Below the pieces are notes generated by a model. It was not told where the DNA came from and ran no database searches. It saw nothing but the letters and a program-made list of their open reading frames with translations. Shown piece after piece: positions 27,301-36,274 of a stretch of DNA of 64,000 nt (the first letter of the stretch is position 1; every line of letters begins with the position of its first letter). Origin of the DNA: JALZUR01 sp965205365 (lineage in GTDB: Bacteria > Bdellovibrionota > Bdellovibrionia > Bdellovibrionales > UBA1609); the NCBI GenBank assembly GCA_965205365.1, contig CBDBGT010000005.1:124001-188000 (forward strand), in the 5' to 3' direction. The position numbers and the translations under genes are program-made.

Positions 27301-30300
27301 CCACTAAACACTCCTGGAACATTACATGAAATGCTTTCACTTACTCCACCCACTGTTATGGTAACATTTCCTAAAGCACCATCGCAGACTCCTTCCACAG
27401 GATAAGAACTTGCGTTTTGAGTGTTGATTGTAGAAAGTGGATTGTTAAAACCTAAAGCTCCTGCAGGGCTTACTGTAAGACTGTCTGATCTTACAACACT
27501 GTCTCCCATATTTCCAAGATCATCTCCCACAGACTTAGCTCCTACAGTTAAAGTAAGTTCACCTGGTGATTGAATTACCCCTGTTGTTATTAAACATGGA
27601 TTTGTATTGCAATTATAAGAAAGAGACTCTACACCAGAAGTGTTTACGGTATAACTAAGTGTTGAAATATTTAAGTCAGTAACTGCAACACTAAAGCTTG
27701 CTGTTTGCCCTTGAATGACACCTAAACCTGCTGTTACAGACACCCTTGGTCCTAAATTATCTATTGGCAAACTAAATTGAGTGTTATTTGTTGTTGGGTT
27801 TCCATTTATATCCACAGAGCTTACGTCTACGCTATTTGGATCACTAGTTTCTTCTCCTGGTGAAAAAGTTAATGTTACATTTTCAGACCCTGAGTTTAAA
27901 CAAGTGTAGGTTTGTTCAGTTGGATTTAAAGACGCATTTGTAAACGTCACCACCTCTCCTGCTTCATTACAATTTAGAGCCAGTGTTGTGCTCAATCCAC
28001 TTTTATAGTTTTGATCTCCTATTGTTGGAGCCGTATCTATGGGGGTTTGATCGTTTACTGGAAATGGACTTGCAGGAACTGTTTGTGCACCTTGAGCTAC
28101 ATTTAATTCTGCTGGATTTAAATTCACACTAGTTAAATCAATATTGCTACTAAACACTCCTGGAGCATTACATGAAATGCTTTCACTTACTCCACCCACT
28201 GTTATGGTAACATTTCCTAAAGCACCATCGCAGACTCCTTCCACAGGATAAGAACTTGCGTTTTGAGTGTTAATTGTAGAAAGTGGATTGTTAAAACCTA
28301 AAGCTCCTGCAGGGCTTACTGTAAGACTGTCTGATCTTACAACACTGTCTCCCATATTTCCAAGATCATCTCCCACAGAGTTAGCCCCTACAGTTAAAGT
28401 AAGTTCACCTGGTGATTGAATTACCCCTGTTGTTATTAAACATGGATTTGTATTGCAATTATAAGAAAGAGACTCTACACCAGAAGTGTTTACAGTATAG
28501 CTCAGTGTTGAAATATTTAAGTCAGTAACTGCAACACTAAAGCTTGCTGTTTGTCCTTGAATGACACCTAAACCTGCTGTTACAGACACCCTTGGTCCTA
28601 GGTTATCTATTGGTAAACTAAACTGAGTGTTATTTGTTGTTGGGTTTCCATTTACATCCACAGAGCTTACGTCTACGTTGTTTGGATCACTAGTTTCTTC
28701 TCCTGGTGAAAAAGTTAATGTTACATTTTCAGACCCTGAGCCCGCACAAGTGTACATTTGTTCAGTTGGATTTAAAGACGCATTTGTAAACGTCACCACC
28801 TCTCCGGCTTCATTACAATTTAGAGCCAGTGTTGTGCTCAATCCACTTTTATAATTTTCATCTGCTATTGTTGGAGCATTCAGTATAGGAGTTTGATCGT
28901 TTACTGGAAATGGACTTGCAGGAACTGTTTGTGCACCTTGAGCTACATTTAATTCTGCTGGATTTAAATTCACACTAGTTAAATCAATATTGCCACTAAA
29001 CACTCCTGGAGCATTACATGAAATGCTTTCACTTACTCCACCCACTGTTATGGTAACATTTCCTAAAGCACCATCGCAGACTCCTGCAACAGGATAAGAA
29101 CTTGCGTTTTGAGTGTTGATTGTAGACAGTGGATTGTTAAAACCTAAAGCTCCTGCAGGACTTACTGTAAGACTGTCTGATCTTAAAACACTGTCCCCTG
29201 TGTTTCCAAGGTCATCTGCCACAGAGTTAGCTCCTACAGTTAAAATAAGTTCACCTGGTGATTGAATTACCCCTGTTGTTATTAAACATGGATTTGTATT
29301 GCAATTATAAGAAAGAGACTCTACACCAGAAGTGTTTACAGTATAGCTCAGTGTTGAAATATTTAAGTCAGTAACTGCAACACTAAAACTTGCTGTTTGT
29401 CCTTGAATGACACCTAAACCTGCTGTTACAACAGCTCTTGGTCCTAGGTTATCTATTGGTAAACTAAACTGAGTGTTATTTGTTGTTGGGTTTCCATTTA
29501 CATCCACAGAGCTTACGTCTACGCTATTTGGATCACTAGTTTCTTCTCCTGGTGAAAAAGTTAATGTTACATTTTCAGACCCTGAGCCCGCACAAGTGTA
29601 CATTTGTTCAGTTGGATTTAAAGACGCATTTGTAAACGTCACCACCTCTCCGGCTTCATTACAATTTAGAGCCAGTGTTGTGCTCAATCCACTTTTATAA
29701 TTTTCATCTGCTATTGTTGGAGCATTCAGTATAGGAGTTTGATCGTTTACTGGAAATGGACTTGCAGGAACTGTTTTTACACCTTGAACGACATTTAGTT
29801 CTGCTGGATTTAAATTCACACTAGTTAAATCAATATTGCCACTAAACACTCCTGGAGCATTACATGAAATGCTTTCACTTACTCCACCCACTGTTATGGT
29901 AACATTTCCTAAAGCACCATCGCAGACTCCTTCCACAGGATAAGAACTTGCGTTTTGAGTGTTGATTGTAGACAGTGGATTGTTAAAACCTAAAGCTCCT
30001 GCAGGGCTTACTGTAAGACTGTCTGATCTTAAAACACTGTCCCCTGTGTTTCCAAGATCATCTGCCACAGACTTAGCTCCTACAGTTAAAGTAAGTTCAC
30101 CTGGTGATTGAATTACCCCTGTTGTTATTAAACATGGATTTGTATTGCAATTATAAGAAAGAGACTCTACACCAGAAGTGTTTACAGTATAGCTCAGTGT
30201 TGAAATATTTAAGTCAGTAACTGCAACACTAAAACTTGCTCTTTGCCCTTGAATGACACCTAAACCTGCTGTTACAGACACTACTGGTATGACATTATCT

Positions 30301-30983
30301 ATTGGAACATTCACCGTGGTTGTTGCTTCTGATGGATTATTATACTTATCAGTTGATGAAACCGTTAATTCATTTGGATTATTAGTTTCTGTTGAACTTG
30401 CTAATACTAAAGGAAAGTCCTCTGCTCCACTATCCGTACAAGTATACGTTTGTGTGCCTGGATCAATACCAGCACCACTAATACTTACAATTTCTCCTTC
30501 TTCATTACATAAAATAGACAAATTATAAAAGCTAACTCCTCCAATATAAGTTCCAGGAGAAGTTGCAACTGGAGCACTTATTGGACCATTTTGATCATTT
30601 ATAGGCATTAAATCAGATGAAGCTATTGCCCCTCCTTGAGTTGCTACAATATTAGTGGGATTTAAGGTCACCTTGCTTACATCAATTGTACCTGAAAAAT
30701 TTCCATTTAAATCACATGGAAAATTTTTTGTAACATTAGGGGTGCCCACAACAACAGCTACAACTCCAGCAGCAGAATCACACACACCACTTATAGGGTA
30801 AGCTTGAGAGTTCTCTAAGGTAATAGTAGGAAGAGAAGAGCTAAAAAAAAGTTTAATTTCTTCATCATTATCAAACTCATTTCCAATTGAAGAGTTTGTT
30901 TGACTAGTAAGAATATTTTGACTACATCCGAATAACGTTAATATCAATCCAGTGATTGTTAAAATTATACTTAGTATCTTCAT
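24345..30983 (-). CDS. Giant repeat-containing surface lipoprotein
   Basis: The 2212-residue protein has a lipoprotein signal peptide (LILTLFGC, Cys near 20) and a unique stretch to about 230. Five near-identical repeats of 282 residues follow (about 230-1640). Each resembles bacterial Ig-like domains with paired cysteines, for example GVCDG...SISCN and YNCNTNPC. Next come a further Ig-like unit, a fibronectin-III-like part (about 1830-1960), and a C-terminal concanavalin/LamG-like domain opening near WEDQSGNGN. This is the plan of a large adhesin or matrix protein, perhaps for prey or surface contact. GGGAG precedes the ATG. Repeats this similar suggest recent expansion or homogenisation. 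Confidence 0.8.
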   Translation of the reverse strand: MKILSIILTITGLILTLFGCSQNILTSQTNSSIGNEFDNDEEIKLFFSSSLPTITLENSQAYPISGVCDSAAGVVAVVVGTPNVTKNFPCDLNGNFSGTIDVSKVTLNPTNIVATQGGAIASSDLMPINDQNGPISAPVATSPGTYIGGVSFYNLSILCNEEGEIVSISGAGIDPGTQTYTCTDSGAEDFPLVLASSTETNNPNELTVSSTDKYNNPSEATTTVNVPIDNVIPVVSVTAGLGVIQGQRASFSVAVTDLNISTLSYTVNTSGVESLSYNCNTNPCLITTGVIQSPGELTLTVGAKSVADDLGNTGDSVLRSDSLTVSPAGALGFNNPLSTINTQNASSYPVEGVCDGALGNVTITVGGVSESISCNAPGVFSGNIDLTSVNLNPAELNVVQGVKTVPASPFPVNDQTPILNAPTIADENYKSGLSTTLALNCNEAGEVVTFTNASLNPTEQMYTCAGSGSENVTLTFSPGEETSDPNSVDVSSVDVNGNPTTNNTQFSLPIDNLGPRAVVTAGLGVIQGQTASFSVAVTDLNISTLSYTVNTSGVESLSYNCNTNPCLITTGVIQSPGELILTVGANSVADDLGNTGDSVLRSDSLTVSPAGALGFNNPLSTINTQNASSYPVAGVCDGALGNVTITVGGVSESISCNAPGVFSGNIDLTSVNLNPAELNVAQGAQTVPASPFPVNDQTPILNAPTIADENYKSGLSTTLALNCNEAGEVVTFTNASLNPTEQMYTCAGSGSENVTLTFSPGEETSDPNNVDVSSVDVNGNPTTNNTQFSLPIDNLGPRVSVTAGLGVIQGQTASFSVAVTDLNISTLSYTVNTSGVESLSYNCNTNPCLITTGVIQSPGELTLTVGANSVGDDLGNMGDSVVRSDSLTVSPAGALGFNNPLSTINTQNASSYPVEGVCDGALGNVTITVGGVSESISCNAPGVFSSNIDLTSVNLNPAELNVAQGAQTVPASPFPVNDQTPIDTAPTIGDQNYKSGLSTTLALNCNEAGEVVTFTNASLNPTEQTYTCLNSGSENVTLTFSPGEETSDPNSVDVSSVDINGNPTTNNTQFSLPIDNLGPRVSVTAGLGVIQGQTASFSVAVTDLNISTLSYTVNTSGVESLSYNCNTNPCLITTGVIQSPGELTLTVGAKSVGDDLGNMGDSVVRSDSLTVSPAGALGFNNPLSTINTQNASSYPVEGVCDGALGNVTITVGGVSESISCNVPGVFSGNIDLTSVNLNPAELNVAQGAQTVPASPFPVNDQTPIDTAPTIGDQNYKSGLSTTLALNCNEAGEVVTFTNAFLNPTEQTYTCLNSGSENVTLTFAPGEETSDPNSVDVSSVDVNGNPTTNNTQFSLPIDNLGPRVSVTAGLGVIQGQTASFSVAVTDLNISTLSYTVNTSGVESLSYNCNTNPCLITTGVIQSPGELTLTVGANSVGDDLGNMGDSVVRSDSLTVSPAGALGFNNPLSTINTQNASSYPVEGVCDGALGNVTITVGGVSESISCNAPGVFSGNIDLTSVNLNPAELNVAQGAQTVPASPFPVNDQTPIDTAPTIGDQNYKSGLSTTLALNCNEAGEVVTFTNAFLNPTEQTYTCLNSGSENVTLTFSPGEETSDPNSVDVSSVDVNGNPTTNNTQFSLPIDNVAPTVSVTAGASIAEGNSAIFTVTVSDGNSFIPFTPIVSLGTVSSGACSQTPCQVIVDGATVGTLTLTVNVGDVVDVAGNTNVALASDNLVVSIPQILGVTVPPTDGDSDTWYEDLDTVFIQVQYDANVVVDTSSGTPTIQVTLSSGIKTATYSQGSGSQNLDFTIPVVNNDHQCNGILALGGINLNGGIIESSLGGTVNSSGLPSAVSGAKIDAKNPTAPSGLSNDPTHAFNNFSSELSWTQGTDECGLSVEYGFGTSPGALDAQSYIDIGLVETYQAQSGSDLALFNLMANTNYYTSIRSVDGAGNVSQEESSLAWSFMCSDPWAGISRLVALDSSNEESIFDINNVDASAASFDGFVNRWEDQSGNGNHLEAPSLEARPIYNHDGLSSGLDSYVQGDGEDDTLINDIDDISTDFTFYYVLSALSTEPSEFESYFSNADDKESVGSFQLDIGGSTRGCSNKFRILLRHTAGVLPVSICGSDYTTGKHVLVVDYNAASTSMSFSIDGTDYGTYNNLTNAPIFRWLRLFQNREGFQFQEAQVLELNLVTQGLNNSQREAISEYLVCKWNVQL
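26065..30294 (-). repeat. Five tandem 846-bp coding repeats
   Basis: Landmarks such as the CTCCTGCAGG block recur at about 26614, 27461, 28307, 29153 and 29997, an exact 846-bp spacing (282 codons). The copies differ by few bases and stay in frame. The two outer boundaries are approximate. The array fills the middle of the giant lipoprotein gene and is a hot spot for unit gain and loss. Confidence 0.9.
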
Positions 30984-31926
30984 ACTTTCTCCCTATTAAA
31001 TTATAACAAACTTAAAAATATTACAGAGGGATAAAACCCTTAGTGCTTTATATTTTCCGAATATTTTTTTACTCATACGCTCATTAAAGCCACAATACAG
31101 CCTAGCATCTAAACCACGTATCCTATGTATTTTGTCTCTAATTAAGCCTATAAAAATGGTACACTTAATACTTTTTTCAAAGTCAAAGTCCTCAGAGTTT
31201 AAAATAATATGGTTTAAACATAATCAAAATTTCAAAAATCAGCTTTGTGTTCTTAGTCATTTATATTTTACTCGCAATGAGACAACTCATATAAAAATAT
31301 TTTTCGACTCAATATGAGTTTTTAAATTTAAAAAATATATTTTTATACCCTTAGTCTACAAAATAAACTTAAAAAAACTCCATGGCTAAAGATTGGTTCT
31401 AAAAACCAGCTCACTAGTGATTTTTTTTTAATGATGCCTTTAAGAAAAATAACTGTGTTAATATTTAAAAAAACTAGCAACGATCTTCTTATAAAAGCAA
31501 AATAAAAGCCTCTAAGACTAACATCAATACTTTAATACGTACCAGCATAGCTTAAGCAACACCAGTTATTACAATAGATCTAGAGTTACTTACTAGAAGA
31601 GACGTCATCAAAATGGTAAAAATCGTTTAATAGCTTCTAAAAGCTCACTCTAAATTTAAAAAATATTAAAATTAAATACTCACCAAGTTAAAACTCTTAG
31701 TCTTACAATTACTAAGAATAAAAAACCTTCAAAAAAGAACTAACCAAAAACATCAATGTATTTAATCATAAAAAGAAAGCTCCTCCACTAAAGCAGAATA
31801 AAATAAATTTTTAAATACTCTAGTGTTATTTTAATTTTTTTTTATCTAAAGAGTTTTTAAGAATAGTAAAAATTAAACACACTTTAGGCTTAAAATGAAA
31901 AAAATAACTCACCAAACTTATTAGCA
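30984..31926. other. Long AT-rich intergenic region
   Basis: About 940 bp between the giant lipoprotein gene and tatC. The longest open frame (61 codons, 31132-31317, plus) lacks a ribosome site and a recognisable motif. Composition is strongly A/T. I see no RNA gene, terminal repeat or intact relic here. The promoter of the giant gene should lie near 31000-31080. Confidence 0.4.
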
Positions 31927-32685
31927 TTAAGTCTTTGGAGTGAAAAATCTAATGGCAATAATTGAGAGTTCATACAAAGCCCACATGGGAGCAACCATCA
32001 TGAGCATACTTAGTGGGTCTGGAGGTGTCATAAGTGCTGATATAAAAGATAAAAGCAGTATAGCATACCTTCTTTTTTCTGATAAAAATTCTGCACTCAC
32101 TATTTCTAAAATCCCTAAGACAGTAAGAATTAATGGAATTTCAAACGCCACTCCAAATAAAAAGGTTGTTTTTAGAAAAAATGATAAATACTCATGAACA
32201 GTAATAAGGGCTATATCCTGCCCTTGACCAAAGCTTAATAAAAAATTAAAAGCTAGGGGATAAACAAGAAAGTAAACAAATAAAACACCCGATAAAAACA
32301 ATAAAGTTCCACTAAAAATAAATGTAGCTCCATACCTTTTCTCCTTCTTATACAAAGCTGGAGATAAAAAACACCATAAGTGATACATCCAAAAAGGGCA
32401 GGAAACTATCACTCCACCTAAAAGAGAAATTTTCACATATGCCATAAAATTTTCCATAAGACCTGTATAAACAAGCCCCTTTTCGTCTGTGGATAAAAAT
32501 GGCTCAATGGGCATTCTAATTATATCAAACAAAAACTCTTTATAAAACCAGCAAACACTAGCCCCAACAACTACACCCAGTATGCTATAAATTAAACATT
32601 TTTTAAGTTCTCTTAAATGATCAACTAAAGTTTCTTCCTTAAGCTCTTCTACAGTACTACCCACCTTTAAAGCTCTTTGGATCAT
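31927..32685 (-). CDS. tatC: Sec-independent translocase subunit TatC
   Basis: This 252-residue polytopic membrane protein has the cytoplasmic N-terminal motif VDHLRELKKCLIYS, the FMAYVKISLLGG segment, and six membrane helices in the TatC pattern (PFWMYHLWCFLSPALYKKEKR, FEIPLILTVLG). TatC is the receptor for twin-arginine signal peptides. The start overlaps the 3' end of tatA by 29 bases; a GTG a few codons later is an alternative. A decayed copy of part of the gene is at 24051-24120. Confidence 0.92.
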   Translation of the reverse strand: MIQRALKVGSTVEELKEETLVDHLRELKKCLIYSILGVVVGASVCWFYKEFLFDIIRMPIEPFLSTDEKGLVYTGLMENFMAYVKISLLGGVIVSCPFWMYHLWCFLSPALYKKEKRYGATFIFSGTLLFLSGVLFVYFLVYPLAFNFLLSFGQGQDIALITVHEYLSFFLKTTFLFGVAFEIPLILTVLGILEIVSAEFLSEKRRYAILLLSFISALMTPPDPLSMLMMVAPMWALYELSIIAIRFFTPKT

Positions 32686-32950
32686 CTTCTTTTTTATTAT
32701 CAGATAAAACTTCTAAATCTTCATGGGCTTTGCTCTTAAATGAATGCTCTGGTTTTTTCTTTGGTTCTTTTAAAAACTCATCTTCATCTATTGTTGTGTT
32801 AATATCTGTTGTAATTGTATTTACTGTTCTTTTTAAGTCATTTAAAAAATGACCAATATTTCTAGCTAAAGGCGGCAGTTTTTCAGGGCCTACTACTAAA
32901 AGCGCAATAACCGCTAAAACAACCATTTCCCAAAAACCTAGATTAAACAC
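32657..32950 (-). CDS. tatA: Twin-arginine translocase TatA/TatB-family subunit
   Basis: The 97-residue protein has an N-terminal membrane helix (GFWEMVVLAVIALLVV), the hinge GPEKLPPLAR, an amphipathic helix and a charged tail. GFWE with an acidic residue in the helix and the GPEKLP hinge lean toward TatB; many Bdellovibrionota also carry TatA elsewhere. It forms the pore or receptor part with TatC. It overlaps tatC and follows a hypothetical gene in the same direction. Confidence 0.85.
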   Translation of the reverse strand: MFNLGFWEMVVLAVIALLVVGPEKLPPLARNIGHFLNDLKRTVNTITTDINTTIDEDEFLKEPKKKPEHSFKSKAHEDLEVLSDNKKEDDPKSFKGG

Positions 32951-32989
32951 AAGTTAAAACCTAACTCAGCTATTCAGATTTGTAAAATT

Positions 32990-33577
32990 CTATTGATTTG
33001 AAGATTTTTTATTCTGAACAGGAACAACCCCTAATTCTATGAGCTTAGCCATAGCACCCTCAGAATCTGCACCTAAATAACGATCAAATAGCACCAAAAG
33101 GTCTTCTTGAGCACTAAAGTTCACCTTAGAGCTCACCTCAGAAAATAAATCCACATAGCCAGAAAATCTATTTGAAATATCCTCATAAACTTGACTCTTT
33201 GCAGATTGATATAAGTTTTTATATACTAAGCTGCCCATATTAATATAATGCTCAATACCCACCATTTTTCTTTTAAAAGACTCAGCAAAAAAGCCACTTT
33301 TAAACAAAATTCCTTCACCTAAATACTTTAATTGTCTTTGCTTTTTTTGAACTCGCTCTTCTTGAAGTGCTTTAAATAAAAGCTCTAAAATCATAGGATC
33401 CGACCTACCCCCTGTAAAAAGCCCTTCACTAAACAAACAGCGCTCTAAAACCGAAAGTATATAGGCATGGGAGCTATCTTTAAGTTTAAACTTTGACTTC
33501 CTAGCAGCTTCTTTGACCAGTGGCCCAAATAAATCCGTTATTGAAGTTCTTAGTGAAATTGAGCCCTTCTGATACAA
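32990..33577 (-). CDS. Hypothetical protein upstream of tatAC
   Basis: The 195-residue protein has no signal peptide or membrane helix. It starts at TTG (LYQKGSISLRTS), with GGAGGT nine bases before. It is mostly helical, with KKQRQLKYLGEGILF near 80-95 and a long amphipathic middle. No family recognised. Its position 40 bases before tatA suggests a shared transcript. Function unknown. Confidence 0.6.
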   Translation of the reverse strand: MYQKGSISLRTSITDLFGPLVKEAARKSKFKLKDSSHAYILSVLERCLFSEGLFTGGRSDPMILELLFKALQEERVQKKQRQLKYLGEGILFKSGFFAESFKRKMVGIEHYINMGSLVYKNLYQSAKSQVYEDISNRFSGYVDLFSEVSSKVNFSAQEDLLVLFDRYLGADSEGAMAKLIELGVVPVQNKKSSNQ

Positions 33578-34367
33578 ATAAAATTACCTCCGTTACAGGT
33601 TCTCATCGGACTTTATAAGGAATTGGTTTAAAAAATATGCCTCCTAAGCCTTTAGTCTCTGCTAGGCTCCATTTACGACCATAATTAAAAAGAGTCCATT
33701 TAATGGGCTTAAATAGAGCTTTGCTAAAAGTTTGAGCCCTAGTGGCCAGCATGTCAATATAGGGCCTTTAAACAAAAAACTCCCTTAAAAACTAAACCCG
33801 TAAAATCTTTCATAAAAAAAGGAATTTAACCTAGAGTACATCCTTATTTTACTGGCCATTTTTAAGACTTTAGTCTAGGATCCATGACCTACAACTCAGG
33901 CAATGTTAATGACACATACGATAAAAATAACAATTCTTTATTTTCACGAAAATTTACTAAATCAAAACACCAACAGTTTCAAAAATATAAAATTAAGCTA
34001 GAGAAAAAAAACACTTAAAGCCTGTAAAATGAGAAGTTTAGACTAAATCTAGCTAACGACATCTTTTTTTTCACAAGTAGTCCATAGAGTTTCCTTAGGG
34101 TTCCAGATTTTAAAGATATAAATTTTTCTTTATCAATTTTTGCAATATAGCCTAAGCACTTGTTTAATTAAAATTTCATCAAAAGTTGCTTTATTAAAAA
34201 CTAAACACTTTAGAATTCAAATTTTTTTTTAAAAACTTAAGTCTATTTCAAAACTACCAGCATTGATTAAACCACTTAAATTGTGGTTTAACTGTAGCAA
34301 CTTAGTCAAAAAATGCCCTGGAAATGTTTCTAATTTTTTTTAAAAAACCTCTGACACTCACAAAAAC
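33578..34367. other. Long AT-rich intergenic region
   Basis: Nearly 790 bp with many stops in all frames. I see no gene, no terminal repeats and no recognisable relic. It separates the tat run from the secreted-protein locus. Short T runs near 34229 and 34329 are not preceded by convincing stems. Confidence 0.4.
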
Positions 34368-36125
34368 TTAAAAAAATGATAGGATATTTTCTAAGCTCCA
34401 CCACTTAGGATTTTTCTTTTTCTTTTTCTCCGTCTTTTTTTCTTTTAGGGGAAAACTATAATCAAAGCTAGACGCTATATTAGGCAAAGTCTTTTGATAC
34501 CTCAAATTTACTAATCTAAAAATATTAGCTTCCTTATTTATATTTATACTATAGGGAAGACCTGAAGCCTTATAAAATCTAGAATTATATGCTAGTCCAT
34601 TCATTTTTCTCTCCACCTTAGCTTTTACTTCTGCTAAACGTTCTCTTTCTAATCTTTTTTCTTCTGCTTTTTCAGCTAAAAATGTTTGTACAAAGCTACC
34701 ATCTACAAACATAAGTGGAACATCTGTTCCTAACTTATTTTGAGCTTCTTCTAGTTTTTCAGTAAGTTGCTCTCTACCATATGTATGACGATCCGCCTCA
34801 TTTACAAGTATATTAGGATCAGCAAAATAAGGTTTTAAATTCTTATACCCATCAAAAATTCTTCTTGCACTAAGCTTTACACGTCTTTTAGTTTTTTTGG
34901 CTTTTCTTTCATTTGCTGAGTCCCCTCCTAAAAGACGAGCGTTTGTGTTTCCTCCAGAAGGAGAGGCCGTGTTTCTTTGAATTTGTCCATTATTGGTTTT
35001 AGAAGGAGGAGGCTTAGAACCACCTAAGTCAATAGAGTCATATGAACTTCCTCTAGGACCGGGGTAAGTATCTTCAAATACGTTGTTGCTTAAATCAGTT
35101 TTTCCACTAACGGTGCTGTTAGGTTGTTCTTCTGTATAAGCACTGCCATAGCCTATGCCACTCCCTCCTCCTAACTCATCACTTGAATCTTTATCTTTTT
35201 TTGCTAACCATTTTCTAGCTTCTTTTGATGCTTTGTTTAAAAATTCTTCACTTTCTAACCATTCTTTAGCTTTTTTCGAAAACTTTTCACTCTTTCCAAA
35301 AGCAGCTATGCATTTATTCGATTCTTTAATATTCATGTCCAAAGCAGGTTTTAAAGTATTAAAAACGCCTTGTATTTCCTTCTGTCTATTATCAACTATA
35401 TTCAAAATTTTAAGAATATCAGTATTAGAAAAATTATAGCCTGGACAAATGTTACCATTAAAAGTGATTTGAGGACATTTTCTAGTAACATTATTAGCAA
35501 TCTTATTACAGTTAGAGCTAAAATCCTTATAAACCTTTAAAATTTCTTCAGCAATTTGTTTTGATTTCCTACAAGCTTCAATTGATCCACCATTTCTTGC
35601 TGTATTTTCATTAGCATTAGGTTGAGGAGGAGGCTCATTTGCACAACTCCTCTTATATTGATCAAATGCTTTCGGACAGCTCTCAACGACATCTTTTAAA
35701 GCCGCTGAACATGATGAATTATTAAAATTACCCCCCCTCCTTCTTACTTCATCTTGACAAATATCACTTACTTGATCAGGCAAACTACCTAGGGGAACTA
35801 CTTTACTAACATCATTTGGACAGTTGCAAGAAATTCCAAGTGAAGAAACAGTCCCAGGAGGACATTGTGATGATATATCACAATACCATCGATCTGAAAG
35901 TCCCTGTTCTAAAGTTATCCTGCCCCCACGTACTTGACAGGCTCTCTTTTCTGGATCATATGATTGAGATGACATATCACAGTACCATTGATTATCTGAC
36001 ACTGAAACAACCTTACCTCCATTCAATTCACATTCCCTCAGCTCTGGAGTAGGGGCTAAGGCAAATCCAGCCTTTAAAAATGTCACATAAACTAATAATA
36101 AAACAACGATAAAAAATTTCTGCAT
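34368..36125 (-). CDS. Secreted protein with cysteine-rich N-terminus, function unknown
   Basis: The 585-residue product has a signal peptide (about 1-23). Two related short units follow near 30-55 and 63-88, each with a Cys, a GG(K/R) and WYCD(M/I)SSQ, and then a CPPG...CNCP segment, suggesting a disulphide-bonded module. The middle (190-310) is helical with spaced cysteines. A Ser/Gly/Asn-rich linker (310-400) leads into a very basic C-terminal half with a coiled-coil-like ERLERERLAEVKAKVERK near 490. No enzyme motif is visible. It lies just downstream of the tandem proteases on the same strand, with a 150-bp gap, and may be part of the same secreted set. Confidence 0.65.
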   Translation of the reverse strand: MQKFFIVVLLLVYVTFLKAGFALAPTPELRECELNGGKVVSVSDNQWYCDMSSQSYDPEKRACQVRGGRITLEQGLSDRWYCDISSQCPPGTVSSLGISCNCPNDVSKVVPLGSLPDQVSDICQDEVRRRGGNFNNSSCSAALKDVVESCPKAFDQYKRSCANEPPPQPNANENTARNGGSIEACRKSKQIAEEILKVYKDFSSNCNKIANNVTRKCPQITFNGNICPGYNFSNTDILKILNIVDNRQKEIQGVFNTLKPALDMNIKESNKCIAAFGKSEKFSKKAKEWLESEEFLNKASKEARKWLAKKDKDSSDELGGGSGIGYGSAYTEEQPNSTVSGKTDLSNNVFEDTYPGPRGSSYDSIDLGGSKPPPSKTNNGQIQRNTASPSGGNTNARLLGGDSANERKAKKTKRRVKLSARRIFDGYKNLKPYFADPNILVNEADRHTYGREQLTEKLEEAQNKLGTDVPLMFVDGSFVQTFLAEKAEEKRLERERLAEVKAKVERKMNGLAYNSRFYKASGLPYSININKEANIFRLVNLRYQKTLPNIASSFDYSFPLKEKKTEKKKKKNPKWWSLENILSFF

Positions 36126-36274
36126 AAAACCTCATCGGCAGAAAGCCTAGAAAAAAGAAATCTTATAATATAATTTTAAAATATTTATATTAAAACAGCC
36201 CTAATTGTTGCAAAAGTGTTTCAAATAAATACACAAAAAAGATAAAACTCACTATTTTTTTTAAAGCTAAGCTC

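Noticed and set aside
28627..29700. Two 75-codon plus-strand frames 846 bp apart
   Set aside because: They are identical shadows of neighbouring repeats in the giant lipoprotein gene.
26065..30294. Regular repeats considered as a CRISPR array or non-coding satellite
   Set aside because: The period is 846 bp, in frame, with no spacers. It is a protein repeat array.
31132..31317. 61-codon frame in the long gap before tatC
   Set aside because: No ribosome site or recognisable sequence; it looks like chance.
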